Below the pieces are notes generated by a model that made no database searches, had not been told where the DNA came from, and saw only the letters and a program-made list of their open reading frames with translations. The position numbers and the translations under genes were made by a program. From Pigmentiphaga sp. NML030171 (GTDB taxonomy: Bacteria > Pseudomonadota > Gammaproteobacteria > Burkholderiales > Burkholderiaceae_B): a stretch of 64,000 bases of DNA. The DNA is taken from contig NZ_NINX01000046.1 of the NCBI RefSeq assembly GCF_002188635.1, positions 1-64,000 on the forward strand, read 5' to 3'. Position 1 is the first letter of the stretch. Every line of letters starts with the position of its first letter. Below, one piece after another: positions 45,145 through 54,018 of this stretch.

Positions 45145-46455
45145 ATGGAAACCGCACAACAAGCTTCCAAGAACCCCCGCAAGAAACTGCTGCTGGGCGC
45201 CGCAGGCGTGTTCGCCGTGGCCGCCGTCGCCTACGGCGCCTGGTGGGCGCTGGTGGCCCGCCATTACGAAGGCACCGACGACGCCTACGTGCAGGGCAAC
45301 CTGGTGCAGATCACGCCCCAGATCGCCAGCACGGTCGTCGCCATCCAGGCCGATGACACCGACTACGTGAAGTCCGGCGATCCGCTGATCCTGCTGGACA
45401 AGGCCGACGCACAGGTGGCGCTGGACCAGGCCCAGGCCGCGCTGGCCCAGACCGTGCGCCAGGTGCGCACGCTGTACGCCAACAACGGCGCGCTGACCGC
45501 CAACATCGCGGTGCGCCAGGCCGACATCGAGCGCGCGAAAGCCGATCTTGCCAAGGCCCAGAACGATGCCAAGCGCCGGCAGGAGCTCGCCTCGTCCGGC
45601 GCGGTCAGCGGCGAAGAACTGCTGCACGCCGAAACCGCGGTCAGCAACGCCAAGTCGGCGCTGGCCTCGGCGCAGGCGGCCCTGGTGGCCGCGCGCGAGC
45701 AGCTCGCCACCAATACCGCGCTTACCGACGGCACCAGCGTCGAGCAGCATCCCAACGTCCTGGGCGCCGCGGCCAAGGTCCGCGAGGCCTACATCAACCT
45801 GTCGCGCACCACGCTGCCCGCGCCCGTGACCGGCTACGTGGCCAAGCGCAGCGCGCAGGTGGGGCAGCGCGTGGCCCCCGGCGCCTCGCTGATGACTATC
45901 GTGCCGCTGGACCAGGTGTGGGTGGATGCCAACTTCAAGGAAGTGCAACTGGGCCGCATGCGCATCGGCCAGCCCGTCACGCTGGAAGCGGACGTCTACG
46001 GCTCGAAGGTCGAATACCACGGCAAGGTCGCCGGCCTGGGCGCCGGCACCGGCAGTGCGTTCGCCCTGCTGCCTGCCCAGAACGCCACCGGCAACTGGAT
46101 CAAGGTGGTGCAGCGCGTGCCGGTGCGCATTGCCCTGGATCCCAAGGAAATCGAGGCGCATCCGCTGCGCGTGGGCTTGTCCATGAACGTCTCGGTGGAC
46201 GTGTCGTCCACCGACGGCCCCGCGCTGGCCGAGGCGACGCGCACCGAGCCCGCCTACTCGACCACGGTCATGGACCACGCCCGCGAGGATGCCGATGCCC
46301 TGGTGGCCGCCACCATCGCCCAGAACCTGGGCGGCCGCGCGGCCGAAGCCAAGCCCGCGATGGCCAAGACCTCGCCGCTGCACATCTCGACGCCCGTCCG
46401 TGCCGAGCTGGGCGGCGCGACGACGGTCGCTCGCCACGGCGCGGGCGTGATGTAA
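45145..46455 (+). CDS. EmrA-like membrane fusion protein
   Basis: A 436-residue HlyD-family periplasmic adaptor. It has one N-terminal membrane anchor (KKLLLGAAGVFAVAAVAYGA, about 13-32) and the EmrA opening YEGTDDAYVQGNLVQITPQI. The long coiled-coil hairpin (about 90-210) and the lipoyl/beta-barrel return, LPAPVTGYVAKRSAQVGQRV then TIVPLDQVWVDANFKE, follow. It links EmrB-like inner-membrane and NodT-like outer-membrane partners. The C-terminal about 50 residues are an unusual Ala-rich extension. Confidence 0.93.
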   Translation: METAQQASKNPRKKLLLGAAGVFAVAAVAYGAWWALVARHYEGTDDAYVQGNLVQITPQIASTVVAIQADDTDYVKSGDPLILLDKADAQVALDQAQAALAQTVRQVRTLYANNGALTANIAVRQADIERAKADLAKAQNDAKRRQELASSGAVSGEELLHAETAVSNAKSALASAQAALVAAREQLATNTALTDGTSVEQHPNVLGAAAKVREAYINLSRTTLPAPVTGYVAKRSAQVGQRVAPGASLMTIVPLDQVWVDANFKEVQLGRMRIGQPVTLEADVYGSKVEYHGKVAGLGAGTGSAFALLPAQNATGNWIKVVQRVPVRIALDPKEIEAHPLRVGLSMNVSVDVSSTDGPALAEATRTEPAYSTTVMDHAREDADALVAATIAQNLGGRAAEAKPAMAKTSPLHISTPVRAELGGATTVARHGAGVM

Positions 46456-46480
46456 AGCCGCGCCGGCCACGGATGCTTCC

Positions 46481-48094
46481 ATGACGACCAACGCTTCTTC
46501 CCCGGCGGCGGCCGACGAGCCCGCCGCGAACCCCGCGCCCGGCAGTCCGGCGGCGGCCCATCCGCCGCTGCAGGGCGGCCAGCGCCTGCTGGGCACGGTC
46601 GCCCTGTCGGCGGCGGTGTTCATGAACGTGCTCGACACGTCCATCGCCAACGTGTCGCTGCCGGCCATCTCGGGCGACCTGGGGGTCAGCACCAGCCAGG
46701 GTACCTGGGTGATCACCTCGTTCGCGGTGGCCAATGCCATCTCGCTGCCGCTGACGGGATGGCTGACCATGCGCTTCGGGCAGGTGCGGCTGTTCATCGC
46801 CTCGGTGCTGCTGTTCATCGTCGCGTCGTGGCTGTGCGGTCTCGCCCCCAACCTGGAATCGCTGATCGCGTTCCGCGTGCTGCAGGGCCTGGTGGCCGGC
46901 CCGATGATTCCGCTGTCGCAGACCCTGATGCTGGGCAGCTACCCCCGCGAGAAATCCGGCATGGCGCTGGCGCTGTGGGCCATGACTACCCTGGTGGCTC
47001 CCGTGGCCGGCCCCTTGCTGGGCGGCTGGATCTCCGACAACTATTCGTGGCCGTGGATCTTCTACATCAACATCCCCGTCGGCCTGGTGGCGGCATGGGT
47101 GAGCTGGAGCATCTACCACAAGCGCGAATCGCCCATCCGCAAGCTGCCCATCGACACCATGGGGCTGGTGCTGCTGGTAGTCTGGATCGCGGCGCTGCAG
47201 ATCATGCTGGACAAGGGCAAGGAGCTCGACTGGTTCGCCAGCGGCACCATCGTGACGCTGGCCGTCATCGCCGTGGTCGGCTTCGTGTTCTTCATCATCT
47301 GGGAACTGACCGACCGGCATCCCGTCGTCGACCTGCGGCTGTTCGCGGGGCGCAATTTCACCGTCGGCGCGCTGACGCTGTCGATCGCCTACGCGGTGTT
47401 CTTCGGCAACGTGGTGCTCTTGCCGCTGTGGCTGCAGACGCAGATGGGCTACACCGCTACCGACGCCGGCATGGTGACCGCGCCCATCGGGTTGCTCGCC
47501 ATCGTGTTCACGCCCATCGTCGGCCGCATGCTGGCGCGCACGGATCCCCGCATCCTGGTGACCGTCGCCTTCGGCGTGTTCGCCGCGGTCAGCTTCATGC
47601 GTTCGAACTTCACGCCGCAGGCCGACATCGTGACCCTGCTCGAGCCCACGGTGATCCAGGGTGCGGGGATGGCGGCGTTTTTCGTGCCCCTGGTGTCGCT
47701 GACCCTGGCCGGATTGCCGCCTGACAAGATCGCCAGCGCCTCGGGCCTGTCGAACTTCCTGCGGATCACCGCGGGGGCGTTCGGCACTTCCATCTCGACG
47801 ACGATGTGGGAGGACCGGGCGGCCATGCATCATGCCCACCTGACCGAGCACATCGCCGCCGGCAGTGGCGCCACGTCGCAGGCGCTCTCGAGCATGCAGG
47901 GCGCGGGCATGTCGCCGGACCAGGCGCTGGCGTCGGTCAACAACCTGATCAACGGGCAGGCGCTGACGATGTCCGTGGTCGACATCTTCTACGGTTCGGC
48001 CATCATCTTCCTGGTGCTGACCGCTATGGTCTGGCTGGCCAAGCCGGGCAAGCGCGGCGCGGGCGCCCCGGTCGATGCGGGCGGCGCGCACTGA
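46481..48094 (+). CDS. EmrB/QacA-family (DHA2) drug:proton antiporter
   Basis: A 537-residue major facilitator transporter with 14 predicted membrane segments. Family motifs are LDTSIANVSLPAISGDLG (motif D1), WLTMRFGQVRLF (motif A), FRVLQGLVAGPMIPLSQTLM and the antiporter motif C region APVAGPLLGGWI. It is the pump of the EmrAB-OMF system. Substrates are hydrophobic drugs or uncouplers in known relatives. The first 35 residues are a Pro/Ala-rich cytoplasmic tail. Confidence 0.94.
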   Translation: MTTNASSPAAADEPAANPAPGSPAAAHPPLQGGQRLLGTVALSAAVFMNVLDTSIANVSLPAISGDLGVSTSQGTWVITSFAVANAISLPLTGWLTMRFGQVRLFIASVLLFIVASWLCGLAPNLESLIAFRVLQGLVAGPMIPLSQTLMLGSYPREKSGMALALWAMTTLVAPVAGPLLGGWISDNYSWPWIFYINIPVGLVAAWVSWSIYHKRESPIRKLPIDTMGLVLLVVWIAALQIMLDKGKELDWFASGTIVTLAVIAVVGFVFFIIWELTDRHPVVDLRLFAGRNFTVGALTLSIAYAVFFGNVVLLPLWLQTQMGYTATDAGMVTAPIGLLAIVFTPIVGRMLARTDPRILVTVAFGVFAAVSFMRSNFTPQADIVTLLEPTVIQGAGMAAFFVPLVSLTLAGLPPDKIASASGLSNFLRITAGAFGTSISTTMWEDRAAMHHAHLTEHIAAGSGATSQALSSMQGAGMSPDQALASVNNLINGQALTMSVVDIFYGSAIIFLVLTAMVWLAKPGKRGAGAPVDAGGAH

Positions 48095-48176
48095 AGGGCG
48101 GGGCGGCGGCCGTGAAATTTACGGCGGCCTCGCGAACGACTATATTCCATCGGATTTCCCCGGCAGCAGCAATCCG

Positions 48177-49040
48177 ATGACCCGGTCTTACCTTTCCCGG
48201 CCCCTGGCCATGCTCGGGCTTGCCGGCCTGCTGGTGCTCCAGGGGTGTGCCCCGATGGCGCCAGGCAAGGCCGGCCTGGACATCGACACGTCCGTCAGCG
48301 CACGCAGCCAGGGCAGCCGCGTGCGGTTCATCGTGCTCCACTACACGGTGTCCGAGTCGCCGCGGGCGCTGGGCATACTCAGCCAGGGCGAGGTCAGCAG
48401 CCATTACCTGATCACCGACGACGAGCCGCCGCGCATCTACCGGCTGGTGGACGAGAGCCGCGCCGCCTGGCATGCCGGCCAGAGCGAGTGGGGCGGCTAT
48501 ACCTGGCTCAATCGCAGTTCGATAGGCATAGAGATCGTCAATCGCGGCCCGGTCGGGACCGCCGCCGACGGTACGCCGGCCTGGCAGCCGTACCGGCCGT
48601 CGCAGATCCGGGCCGTGAAGGCGCTGGTGCGAGACATTGCCGAGCGCCACGGCGTCGCGCCCGAGAACATCGTCGGCCACAGCGACATCGCGCCGCTGCG
48701 CAAGCAGGACCCCGGGCCGCTGTTTCCGTGGCGCGAACTGGCGCGCGAGGGCGTGGGGCGATGGTATGACGAATCGGTGGCCCAGGCGCTGGGGGCGCGC
48801 TTCGCTGCCCAGGGGCTGCCCGACATGGCTTCGGTCCGGCAGCAACTGGCCCGGGTGGGCTATGCGGTGCCGCCCCTCGAGGCGCCCGAGCGCGAGATGC
48901 GGGCGGTCGTCGCGGCGTTCCAGATGCACTACCGGCCCGCGCGCTACGACGGCGTGCTGGATGCCGAGACCGCCGGCGTGCTGGCGGCGCTGGTGGCAGC
49001 GTCGGGGCCGGCGGGCGCGGGCGATGCGTCGGCCTGGTAG
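48177..49040 (+). CDS. N-acetylmuramoyl-L-alanine amidase, AmiD-like lipoprotein
   Basis: A zinc amidase_2 family enzyme of 287 residues that cleaves the MurNAc-L-Ala bond, with lipobox LVLQGCAP near residue 22. Zinc ligands are visible as His in RFIVLHYTVSE (near 55), His and Asp in IVGHSDIAPLRKQDPGPLFP (near 165-175). A C-terminal domain (about 205-275) resembles a peptidoglycan-binding module ending DGVLDAETAGVLAAL. The start ATG at 48177 gives the signal peptide; the longer upstream frame overlaps emrB and is not needed. No strong ribosome binding site is seen. Confidence 0.92.
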   Translation: MTRSYLSRPLAMLGLAGLLVLQGCAPMAPGKAGLDIDTSVSARSQGSRVRFIVLHYTVSESPRALGILSQGEVSSHYLITDDEPPRIYRLVDESRAAWHAGQSEWGGYTWLNRSSIGIEIVNRGPVGTAADGTPAWQPYRPSQIRAVKALVRDIAERHGVAPENIVGHSDIAPLRKQDPGPLFPWRELAREGVGRWYDESVAQALGARFAAQGLPDMASVRQQLARVGYAVPPLEAPEREMRAVVAAFQMHYRPARYDGVLDAETAGVLAALVAASGPAGAGDASAW

Positions 49041-49059
49041 GAGCCCGGGGGACGCCGGC

Positions 49060-49710
49060 CTAGTTCTTGGTCCCGAAGAGGCGGTCGCCGGCGTCGCCCA
49101 GCCCCGGCACGATGTAGGCGTTCTCGTCCAGGTAGTCGTCCAGCGACGCCAGGTACATGGGAACGTCGGGGTGGTGGTCGCAATAGACCTGCATGCCCTC
49201 GGGCGAGGCCACCAGCGCGACGAAGATGATGTTCGAGGCCGGCACGCCGCGCTTTTTCAACGCCTCCACGGCGTGGGCGGCCGAATAGCCCGTGCCTATC
49301 ATCGGATCGCACAGGATGAAGGTGCGGCCTTCCAGCTCCGGCAGGCGCACGAGGTATTCCACCGGCCGGTGCTGATCGTCGCGATACAGGCCGATATGGC
49401 CGACGCGGGCCGAGGGCACCAGGTCCAGCAGTCCGTCCGCCATGCCGCTGCCCGCGCGCAGCACCGGCACCACGGCGAGCTTCTTGCCGGCGATCACCGG
49501 CGCGTCCATCGGCGTCATGGGCGTCTCGATGGGGCGCAGCGCCAGCGGCAGGTTGCGGGTGACCTCGTAGCCCATCAGTTGCGAGATTTCGCGCAGCAAC
49601 TGGCGGAACGTCCGCGTCGACGTGTTCTTGTCGCGCATGTGGGTCAGCTTGTGCTGGATCAGCGGGTGATCGAGGATGAACAGGTTGGGAAAGCGCGGAT
49701 CGGTCTTCAC
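49060..49710 (-). CDS. upp: Uracil phosphoribosyltransferase
   Basis: Pyrimidine salvage enzyme making UMP from uracil and PRPP, 216 residues. The PRPP site is [20 protein letters not shown] near 135. [39 protein letters not shown] and [20 protein letters not shown] are diagnostic. It starts at a GTG (49710) preceded by AAGGT with good spacing, which decides against the longer frame to 49953 that overlaps the divergent quinone reductase gene. It is convergent with the amidase gene. Confidence 0.96.
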   Translation of the reverse strand: MKTDPRFPNLFILDHPLIQHKLTHMRDKNTSTRTFRQLLREISQLMGYEVTRNLPLALRPIETPMTPMDAPVIAGKKLAVVPVLRAGSGMADGLLDLVPSARVGHIGLYRDDQHRPVEYLVRLPELEGRTFILCDPMIGTGYSAAHAVEALKKRGVPASNIIFVALVASPEGMQVYCDHHPDVPMYLASLDDYLDENAYIVPGLGDAGDRLFGTKN

Positions 49711-49819
49711 ATGCGTACCTTGAGGATGGGCGGACGGCGCCTCGGCGCGGCCGATATTCTCCGCGATTGTATGCGCGATTAGAATGCGGCATGACCATTG
49801 CCCATCAAGGAGATTCCAG

Positions 49820-50794
49820 ATGTCCAAGGCGATACGCATCGAGCAGCATGGCGGCCCCGAAGTGCTCAAGCTGGTTGACGTCGACGTGCCCGCCCCCGGT
49901 CCCGGCGAAGTCCGGATCCGGCAGCACGCGGTCGGCCTGAATTTCATCGACATCTATTTCCGCACCGGCCTGTATCCTGCCCGGCTGCCCGCCGTGCTGG
50001 GGTTCGAGGCGGCGGGCGTGGTCGACGCTGTGGGGCCCAAGGTCCGGCACCTGAAGGTGGGCGACCGCGTGGCCTATGGGCAGAGCCCGCTGGGCGCCTA
50101 TGCGGAAGTGCGCAACCTGCCCGCCTTCCAGGTGGTCCGCATCCCGGACGGCGTCGGTTTCGACCAGGCCGCGGCCATCATGCTCAAGGGGCTGACGGTG
50201 CAGTACCTGTTCCGCCAGACCTACCGCCTGCAGGGCAACGAGACCATCCTGTTCCACGCCGCGGCCGGCGGCGTCGGCCTGATCGCATGCCAGTGGGCGA
50301 AGGCTTTGGGCGTAAAATTGATCGGTACGGTGTCCTCGCCGGAAAAGGCGGCGCTGGCCAAGGCCAACGGCGCGTGGCAGGTCATCGACTACAGCCGCGA
50401 GAACGTGGCCGAGCGCGTGCTCGAGCTGACCAAGGGCAAGAAAGTGCCGGTGGTCTACGACGGCGTGGGCAAGGACACCTGGGAAACGTCGCTCGACTGC
50501 CTGCAGCAGCGGGGCCTGATGGTCAGCTTCGGCAACGCGTCGGGCGCGGTCACCGGGGTCAACCTGGGCATCCTGGCGCAGAAGGGATCGCTGTTCGTGA
50601 CGCGGCCCACCGTGGCGCATCACGTGGATACCCTGGAAAAAATGCAGGCCGCGGCGGCCGACCTGTTCGAGCTGGTCGTCGCGGGCAAGATCAAGCCGCG
50701 CATCGAGCAGCGCTTCAAGCTCGAGGACATCGCCCAGGCCCACGAGTCGCTGGCCGCCCGCAAGACCACCGGCTCCACCGTACTAGAGGTGTAG
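49820..50794 (+). CDS. NADPH:quinone oxidoreductase (Qor-type, MDR family)
   Basis: A zinc-free medium-chain dehydrogenase of 324 residues. [20 protein letters not shown] and the quinone reductase signature [20 protein letters not shown] are at the N-terminus; the nucleotide-binding motif [18 protein letters not shown] is near 150. Such enzymes reduce quinones or reactive enones with NADPH. AAGGAGA at 49807-49813 is an optimal ribosome binding site for the ATG at 49820. It is divergent from upp, and lpxO-like follows 16 bp after its stop, suggesting a two-gene unit. Confidence 0.93.
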   Translation: MSKAIRIEQHGGPEVLKLVDVDVPAPGPGEVRIRQHAVGLNFIDIYFRTGLYPARLPAVLGFEAAGVVDAVGPKVRHLKVGDRVAYGQSPLGAYAEVRNLPAFQVVRIPDGVGFDQAAAIMLKGLTVQYLFRQTYRLQGNETILFHAAAGGVGLIACQWAKALGVKLIGTVSSPEKAALAKANGAWQVIDYSRENVAERVLELTKGKKVPVVYDGVGKDTWETSLDCLQQRGLMVSFGNASGAVTGVNLGILAQKGSLFVTRPTVAHHVDTLEKMQAAAADLFELVVAGKIKPRIEQRFKLEDIAQAHESLAARKTTGSTVLEV

Positions 50795-50810
50795 GGGGAT
50801 AGGACTGAAC

Positions 50811-51710
50811 ATGAAATGGATCATCGTCGCGCTGTACCTGGGCGCCATCGGCTACGTGCACTTCCGGGGCAAGGTCCGGCTGCGCTTCTTCAGGCAGTTG
50901 TTCGACCATTCCTCGATCGTGGCACCCGTCAACGCGTTCATGTACCTGTTTTCCCGGGTGCCCGCCGTGCCGTACATCCCGGTGCGGCAATTGCCGGCGC
51001 TGCAGGCGCTGGACGACAACTGGGAGGTCATCCGCGACGAGGCGGTGAAACTGCGCGACGCGCAGCGCATCCGCGCGGCGGAAAAGAACAACGACGCGGG
51101 TTTCAACTCCTTCTTCAAGTCGGGCTGGAAACGGTTCTACCTGAAGTGGTACGAGGCTCAGCATCCGTCCGCGCACGAGTACTGCCCCCGCACGGTCGAG
51201 ATCCTGCGCGGCATTCCCGAGGTCAAGGCCGCCATGTTCGCCGAACTGCCGCCCGGGGCGAAGCTCAATCCCCACCGCGATCCGTTCGCCGGCTCGCTGC
51301 GCTACCACCTGGGGCTGGAGACGCCGAACGACGACCGCTGCTTCATCGAGGTGGACGGCGAGCGCTACAGCTGGCGCGACGGGCAGAGCGTGGTGTTCGA
51401 CGAGACCTTCATCCACTGGGCCGAGAACGGGACGGACCGCGACCGCATCATCCTGTTCTGCGACGTCGAGCGTCCGCTGCGCTACCGCTGGGCGCAGGCC
51501 TTCAACAAGTGGATGGGGCGCAAGGTCATGACCGCCGCCAGTTCGCCCAACGAAGAGGGCGACAAGACGGGCCTGATCAACAAGCTGTTCTATGTCGTCT
51601 GGGTGGCCGGGCAGTATCGCCGCAGGCTCAAGAACTGGAACCGCACGGTCTACCGGCTGACCAAGGCAGCCCTGATCATTGGCGTGGTCGCGCTGATCAT
51701 CTACATCTGA
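50811..51710 (+). CDS. LpxO-like aspartyl/asparaginyl beta-hydroxylase
   Basis: An Fe(II)/2-oxoglutarate-dependent oxygenase of 299 residues, related to LpxO, which 2-hydroxylates a lipid A acyl chain at the inner membrane. A hydrophobic N-terminus (WIIVALYLGAIGYVHF) and a C-terminal hydrophobic helix (AALIIGVVALIIYI) suggest membrane anchoring. The iron site is His/Asp in LNPHRDPFAGSLRYHLGL and His in VVFDETFIHWAENG. CFIEVDGERYSWRDGQ lies between. It is probably co-transcribed with the quinone reductase; a terminator follows. Confidence 0.88.
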   Translation: MKWIIVALYLGAIGYVHFRGKVRLRFFRQLFDHSSIVAPVNAFMYLFSRVPAVPYIPVRQLPALQALDDNWEVIRDEAVKLRDAQRIRAAEKNNDAGFNSFFKSGWKRFYLKWYEAQHPSAHEYCPRTVEILRGIPEVKAAMFAELPPGAKLNPHRDPFAGSLRYHLGLETPNDDRCFIEVDGERYSWRDGQSVVFDETFIHWAENGTDRDRIILFCDVERPLRYRWAQAFNKWMGRKVMTAASSPNEEGDKTGLINKLFYVVWVAGQYRRRLKNWNRTVYRLTKAALIIGVVALIIYI

Positions 51711-51740
51711 GCCAGAGGCGCGGCCGCAGGGCAGCAGGCA

Positions 51741-51773
51741 ACGGCCATGGCGGCGAGCGCCATGGCCGTTTTT
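51741..51773 (+). terminator. Rho-independent terminator after the LpxO-like gene
   Basis: ACGGCCATGGC (51741-51751) pairs with GCCATGGCCGT (51759-51769), followed by a five-T run ending at 51773, where the convergent MFS gene also ends. This is an 11-bp stem with a 7-nt loop. Confidence 0.85.
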
Positions 51774-52975
51774 CATAGTCCCCGCGAGCGGGCGAACGTT
51801 CCCAGGGCCAGGCCGGTCGTGGCGCACAGCGCCATCAGCGGCAGGGCATGGGACCAGTCCGGCACCGGGCCGGACAGCGTGACGGCCCAGGTCACCAGCG
51901 GGGCGGCCGCGAACTGGCCCAGGTTGGAGCCCTGCAGGAACAGCCCCTGGAGGCTGGCGATCTGGTCCGGACTCTTGGCCAGGCGCGGCGATGCCGACAA
52001 GGTGGCCGCCGGCAGGGTGCCGCCGATCAGGTTCAGGCTCAGGCAGGCCATGAAGCGGACGGCATCCGGCAGCCAATCCGAGAAGATCGCGCAGGCCGAC
52101 AGGCCGACGACGACATGGGCCGTCATGATCAGCGAGCTGCCGCGCAGGCCGCGCTGCAACAGCGAGGCGCCGAGCACCGAGCCGCCGGCGTTGAAGAAGA
52201 TCACGACGGCGGTCAGCAGGGAGGCGGTGCGCAGCGACAGCCCGCGTTCCTGGATGGCCCAGGTCGGCAGGAAGGTCATCACCGTGAAGAACTGGATGGC
52301 GTAGAACGTGAACGAAAGCCCCAGCACCCAGGGCACGAGCTGGCGCAGCCCGCCCGTCAGCTTGCGCCAGTCCAGCGAGCGCGCAGCCGGCCTGGCATGG
52401 ACATAGCGCTTGCGCCAGAGTCCCATCCAGACCGCGCACACGGCCGTCACGCCGGCGATCAGCGTCCATAGCAGGCGCCAGTGGCCGTCCTCGAGCAGCA
52501 ACGGTGCCGTCAGCAGCGCGAAGCTGATGCCCAGCGGCATGTAGGCCGACCAAAGGGCCAGCACCAGGCGGGTCTGGTGCGGCGCGCTGAGCGCCGTCAG
52601 CAGGGTGGGTACCGACACGACGATCGCGATCTGCCCGGTGCCTTCCAGGATGCGGCTGGCCAGCAGCATGGCATAGCTGTCGGATACCGCGCCCAGCAGC
52701 CCCCCGGCCATCAGCGCGCACAGGCCGGCGAGGGTGAAGCGCCAGGCGCCGACGCGGCCGGAGACGAGTCCCATGCCTGCCGCGCACAGGGTGGCAATGG
52801 TGCTGAACAAGGAAACGACCCAGCCTACCTCGCGCAGGCTCAAGCCCAGGTCCTGCTGCAGCAGCGGCAGCGCGGGGGGCATCTTGCCCACGCACAGGGC
52901 GACCAGGATGCCGCAGGCCACGCCCAGGCCGACACCGGGCCAATCGGTGCGTTGGGAACCTCTGTCGAGGGCCAT
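51773..52975 (-). CDS. MFS transporter
   Basis: A 400-residue major facilitator carrier with 12 predicted membrane segments. The first half shows GVACGILVALCVGKMPPALP, LREVGWVVSLFSTIATLC and RILEGTGQIAIVVSVPTLLT, as in cyanate/nitroimidazole-type (CynX/NimT-like) carriers. The substrate is unknown. It lies 3 bp after the gntR gene on the same strand and divergent to the Rieske oxygenase gene, so it may import that pathway's substrate. Confidence 0.88.
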   Translation of the reverse strand: MALDRGSQRTDWPGVGLGVACGILVALCVGKMPPALPLLQQDLGLSLREVGWVVSLFSTIATLCAAGMGLVSGRVGAWRFTLAGLCALMAGGLLGAVSDSYAMLLASRILEGTGQIAIVVSVPTLLTALSAPHQTRLVLALWSAYMPLGISFALLTAPLLLEDGHWRLLWTLIAGVTAVCAVWMGLWRKRYVHARPAARSLDWRKLTGGLRQLVPWVLGLSFTFYAIQFFTVMTFLPTWAIQERGLSLRTASLLTAVVIFFNAGGSVLGASLLQRGLRGSSLIMTAHVVVGLSACAIFSDWLPDAVRFMACLSLNLIGGTLPAATLSASPRLAKSPDQIASLQGLFLQGSNLGQFAAAPLVTWAVTLSGPVPDWSHALPLMALCATTGLALGTFARSRGL

Positions 52976-52978
52976 GCG

Positions 52979-53707
52979 TCAGGCCTTGCCCAGGACGATC
53001 TTCATGGCGGGCAGCAACTGGGCCGCCGTTTCCGGGCGCTCGAGCGCGTATTCCAGGTTCATTTGCGCGACATCCACGTGTTCCTCGGCCAGCGCCTGCG
53101 CACGGGCACCTTCGCCTTTCTCCATGGCCTGGACCAGCCGGTGATGCTGCAAGTGGGCGTAGACCATCCACTTCTGCCGTTCGTCCCCGGTGTTCTGCAT
53201 CGGCAGCATGGTGCTGGGCGAGGCGAAGGGCAGGCGATTGTTCATTTCTATGGCGCGCGCCAGGGCGAAGTTGCCGGCGGCATCGATGATCAGCTTATGG
53301 AAGCGATCGTTCATTTCCCCGTACAGGGCATAGTCGTCATAGGTCATCTCGGCCTTGTTGACCGCGCGGTCGCCGTCCTGCAGGCAGGCCCGCAGGTCCA
53401 GCGACAACTGGCGCGAGACGCCATGCTCGGCCACCAGACGGGCGGCCATGCCTTCCAGGTGGCCGCGCACCGCGATCGCATCGTGGATCTCGCGCGGCGT
53501 GAAGCGCCGCATCATGTAGCCGTTGGTGGGCGAGGGCTCGATCAGCCCTTCCTGTTCCAGGGCGGCCAGCGCCAGGCGAATGGGCGTGCGCGACACGCCC
53601 AGCTTCTCGGCCAGCGGAATCTCGGCCAGACGTTCGCCGGGCGTGAATTCCCCTTTGAGTATCAGGTCCCGCAGTTGCACCAATACGCGCGTCTGTTGCG
53701 ATTCCAA
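52979..53707 (-). CDS. GntR-family (FCD) regulator
   Basis: A 242-residue GntR regulator. The DNA-binding domain (about residues 1-70) contains LRDLILKGEFTPGERLAEIP and LGVSRTPIRLALAALEQEGL. The FCD domain follows with its metal/ligand residues in MNDRFHKLIIDAAGN. A TTG at 53707 preceded by AAGGAGA with ideal spacing is the best start (MESQQTRVLVQLRD); an ORF extension to 53761 is not supported. It forms a unit with the MFS gene and is divergent from the Rieske/ligase operon. Two TGGATCCA palindromes in the shared region are candidate operators. Confidence 0.92.
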   Translation of the reverse strand: MESQQTRVLVQLRDLILKGEFTPGERLAEIPLAEKLGVSRTPIRLALAALEQEGLIEPSPTNGYMMRRFTPREIHDAIAVRGHLEGMAARLVAEHGVSRQLSLDLRACLQDGDRAVNKAEMTYDDYALYGEMNDRFHKLIIDAAGNFALARAIEMNNRLPFASPSTMLPMQNTGDERQKWMVYAHLQHHRLVQAMEKGEGARAQALAEEHVDVAQMNLEYALERPETAAQLLPAMKIVLGKA

Positions 53708-53776
53708 TGTCGCTCTCCTTTGCGGGTGCGGCGCGTGCCCCTCGAGGCGCGGCGCGATCACCGGCGCTCATTGTAT

Positions 53777-53798
53777 CCAATTGATTGGCTGGATCCAG
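53777..53798. promoter_or_regulatory. Candidate GntR operator next to gntR (two dyads)
   Basis: CCAAT-TG-ATTGG (53777-53788) is directly followed by CTGGATCCAG (53789-53798); both are perfect palindromes. They lie about 70-90 bp upstream of the gntR start. The core TGGATCCA occurs again at 53966, near the divergent operon. Confidence 0.5.
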
Positions 53799-53964
53799 TT
53801 TTATGATTCTGGGGCATTCTTCAGCTATGGAGGCCCCCGTTCAAGGTCAGGCTAGGGAAAACGATGTGGTTGTTTAAGTTTTTGAAAAATAAAGATAATT
53901 AATGATTCATGGCATTCTTCGCAATAATGCGTGATCAAGATCGGCATGGCATGGGTTTACATCG

Positions 53965-53993
53965 TTGGATCCATAGAATAGTATCTTGCATAC
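53965..53993. promoter_or_regulatory. Candidate GntR operator in front of the Rieske operon
   Basis: TGGATCCA (53966-53973) repeats the palindrome near gntR, and GTAT-CTTGC-ATAC (53981-53993) is a further dyad 26 bp before the Rieske gene. Together they fit an operator region for repression of the catabolic operon. Confidence 0.5.
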
Positions 53994-54018
53994 ATCGCAT
54001 CGTCCCATTGGAGTTCGT

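Noticed and set aside
46268-48091. Long minus-strand frame opposite emrB
   Set aside because: The His/Arg/Gln-rich translation has no domain pattern, and emrB on the other strand has a full set of family motifs.
49060-49953. Longer upp protein from the full open frame
   Set aside because: The extra 81 codons overlap the divergent quinone reductase gene; the GTG at 49710 has a good ribosome binding site and matches the family length.
50715-53171. Very long minus-strand open frame (about 818 codons) across lpxO-like and MFS genes
   Set aside because: It is antisense to, or out of frame with, well-supported genes, and its translation is low-complexity Arg/Gly/Ala-rich sequence typical of GC-rich shadow frames.
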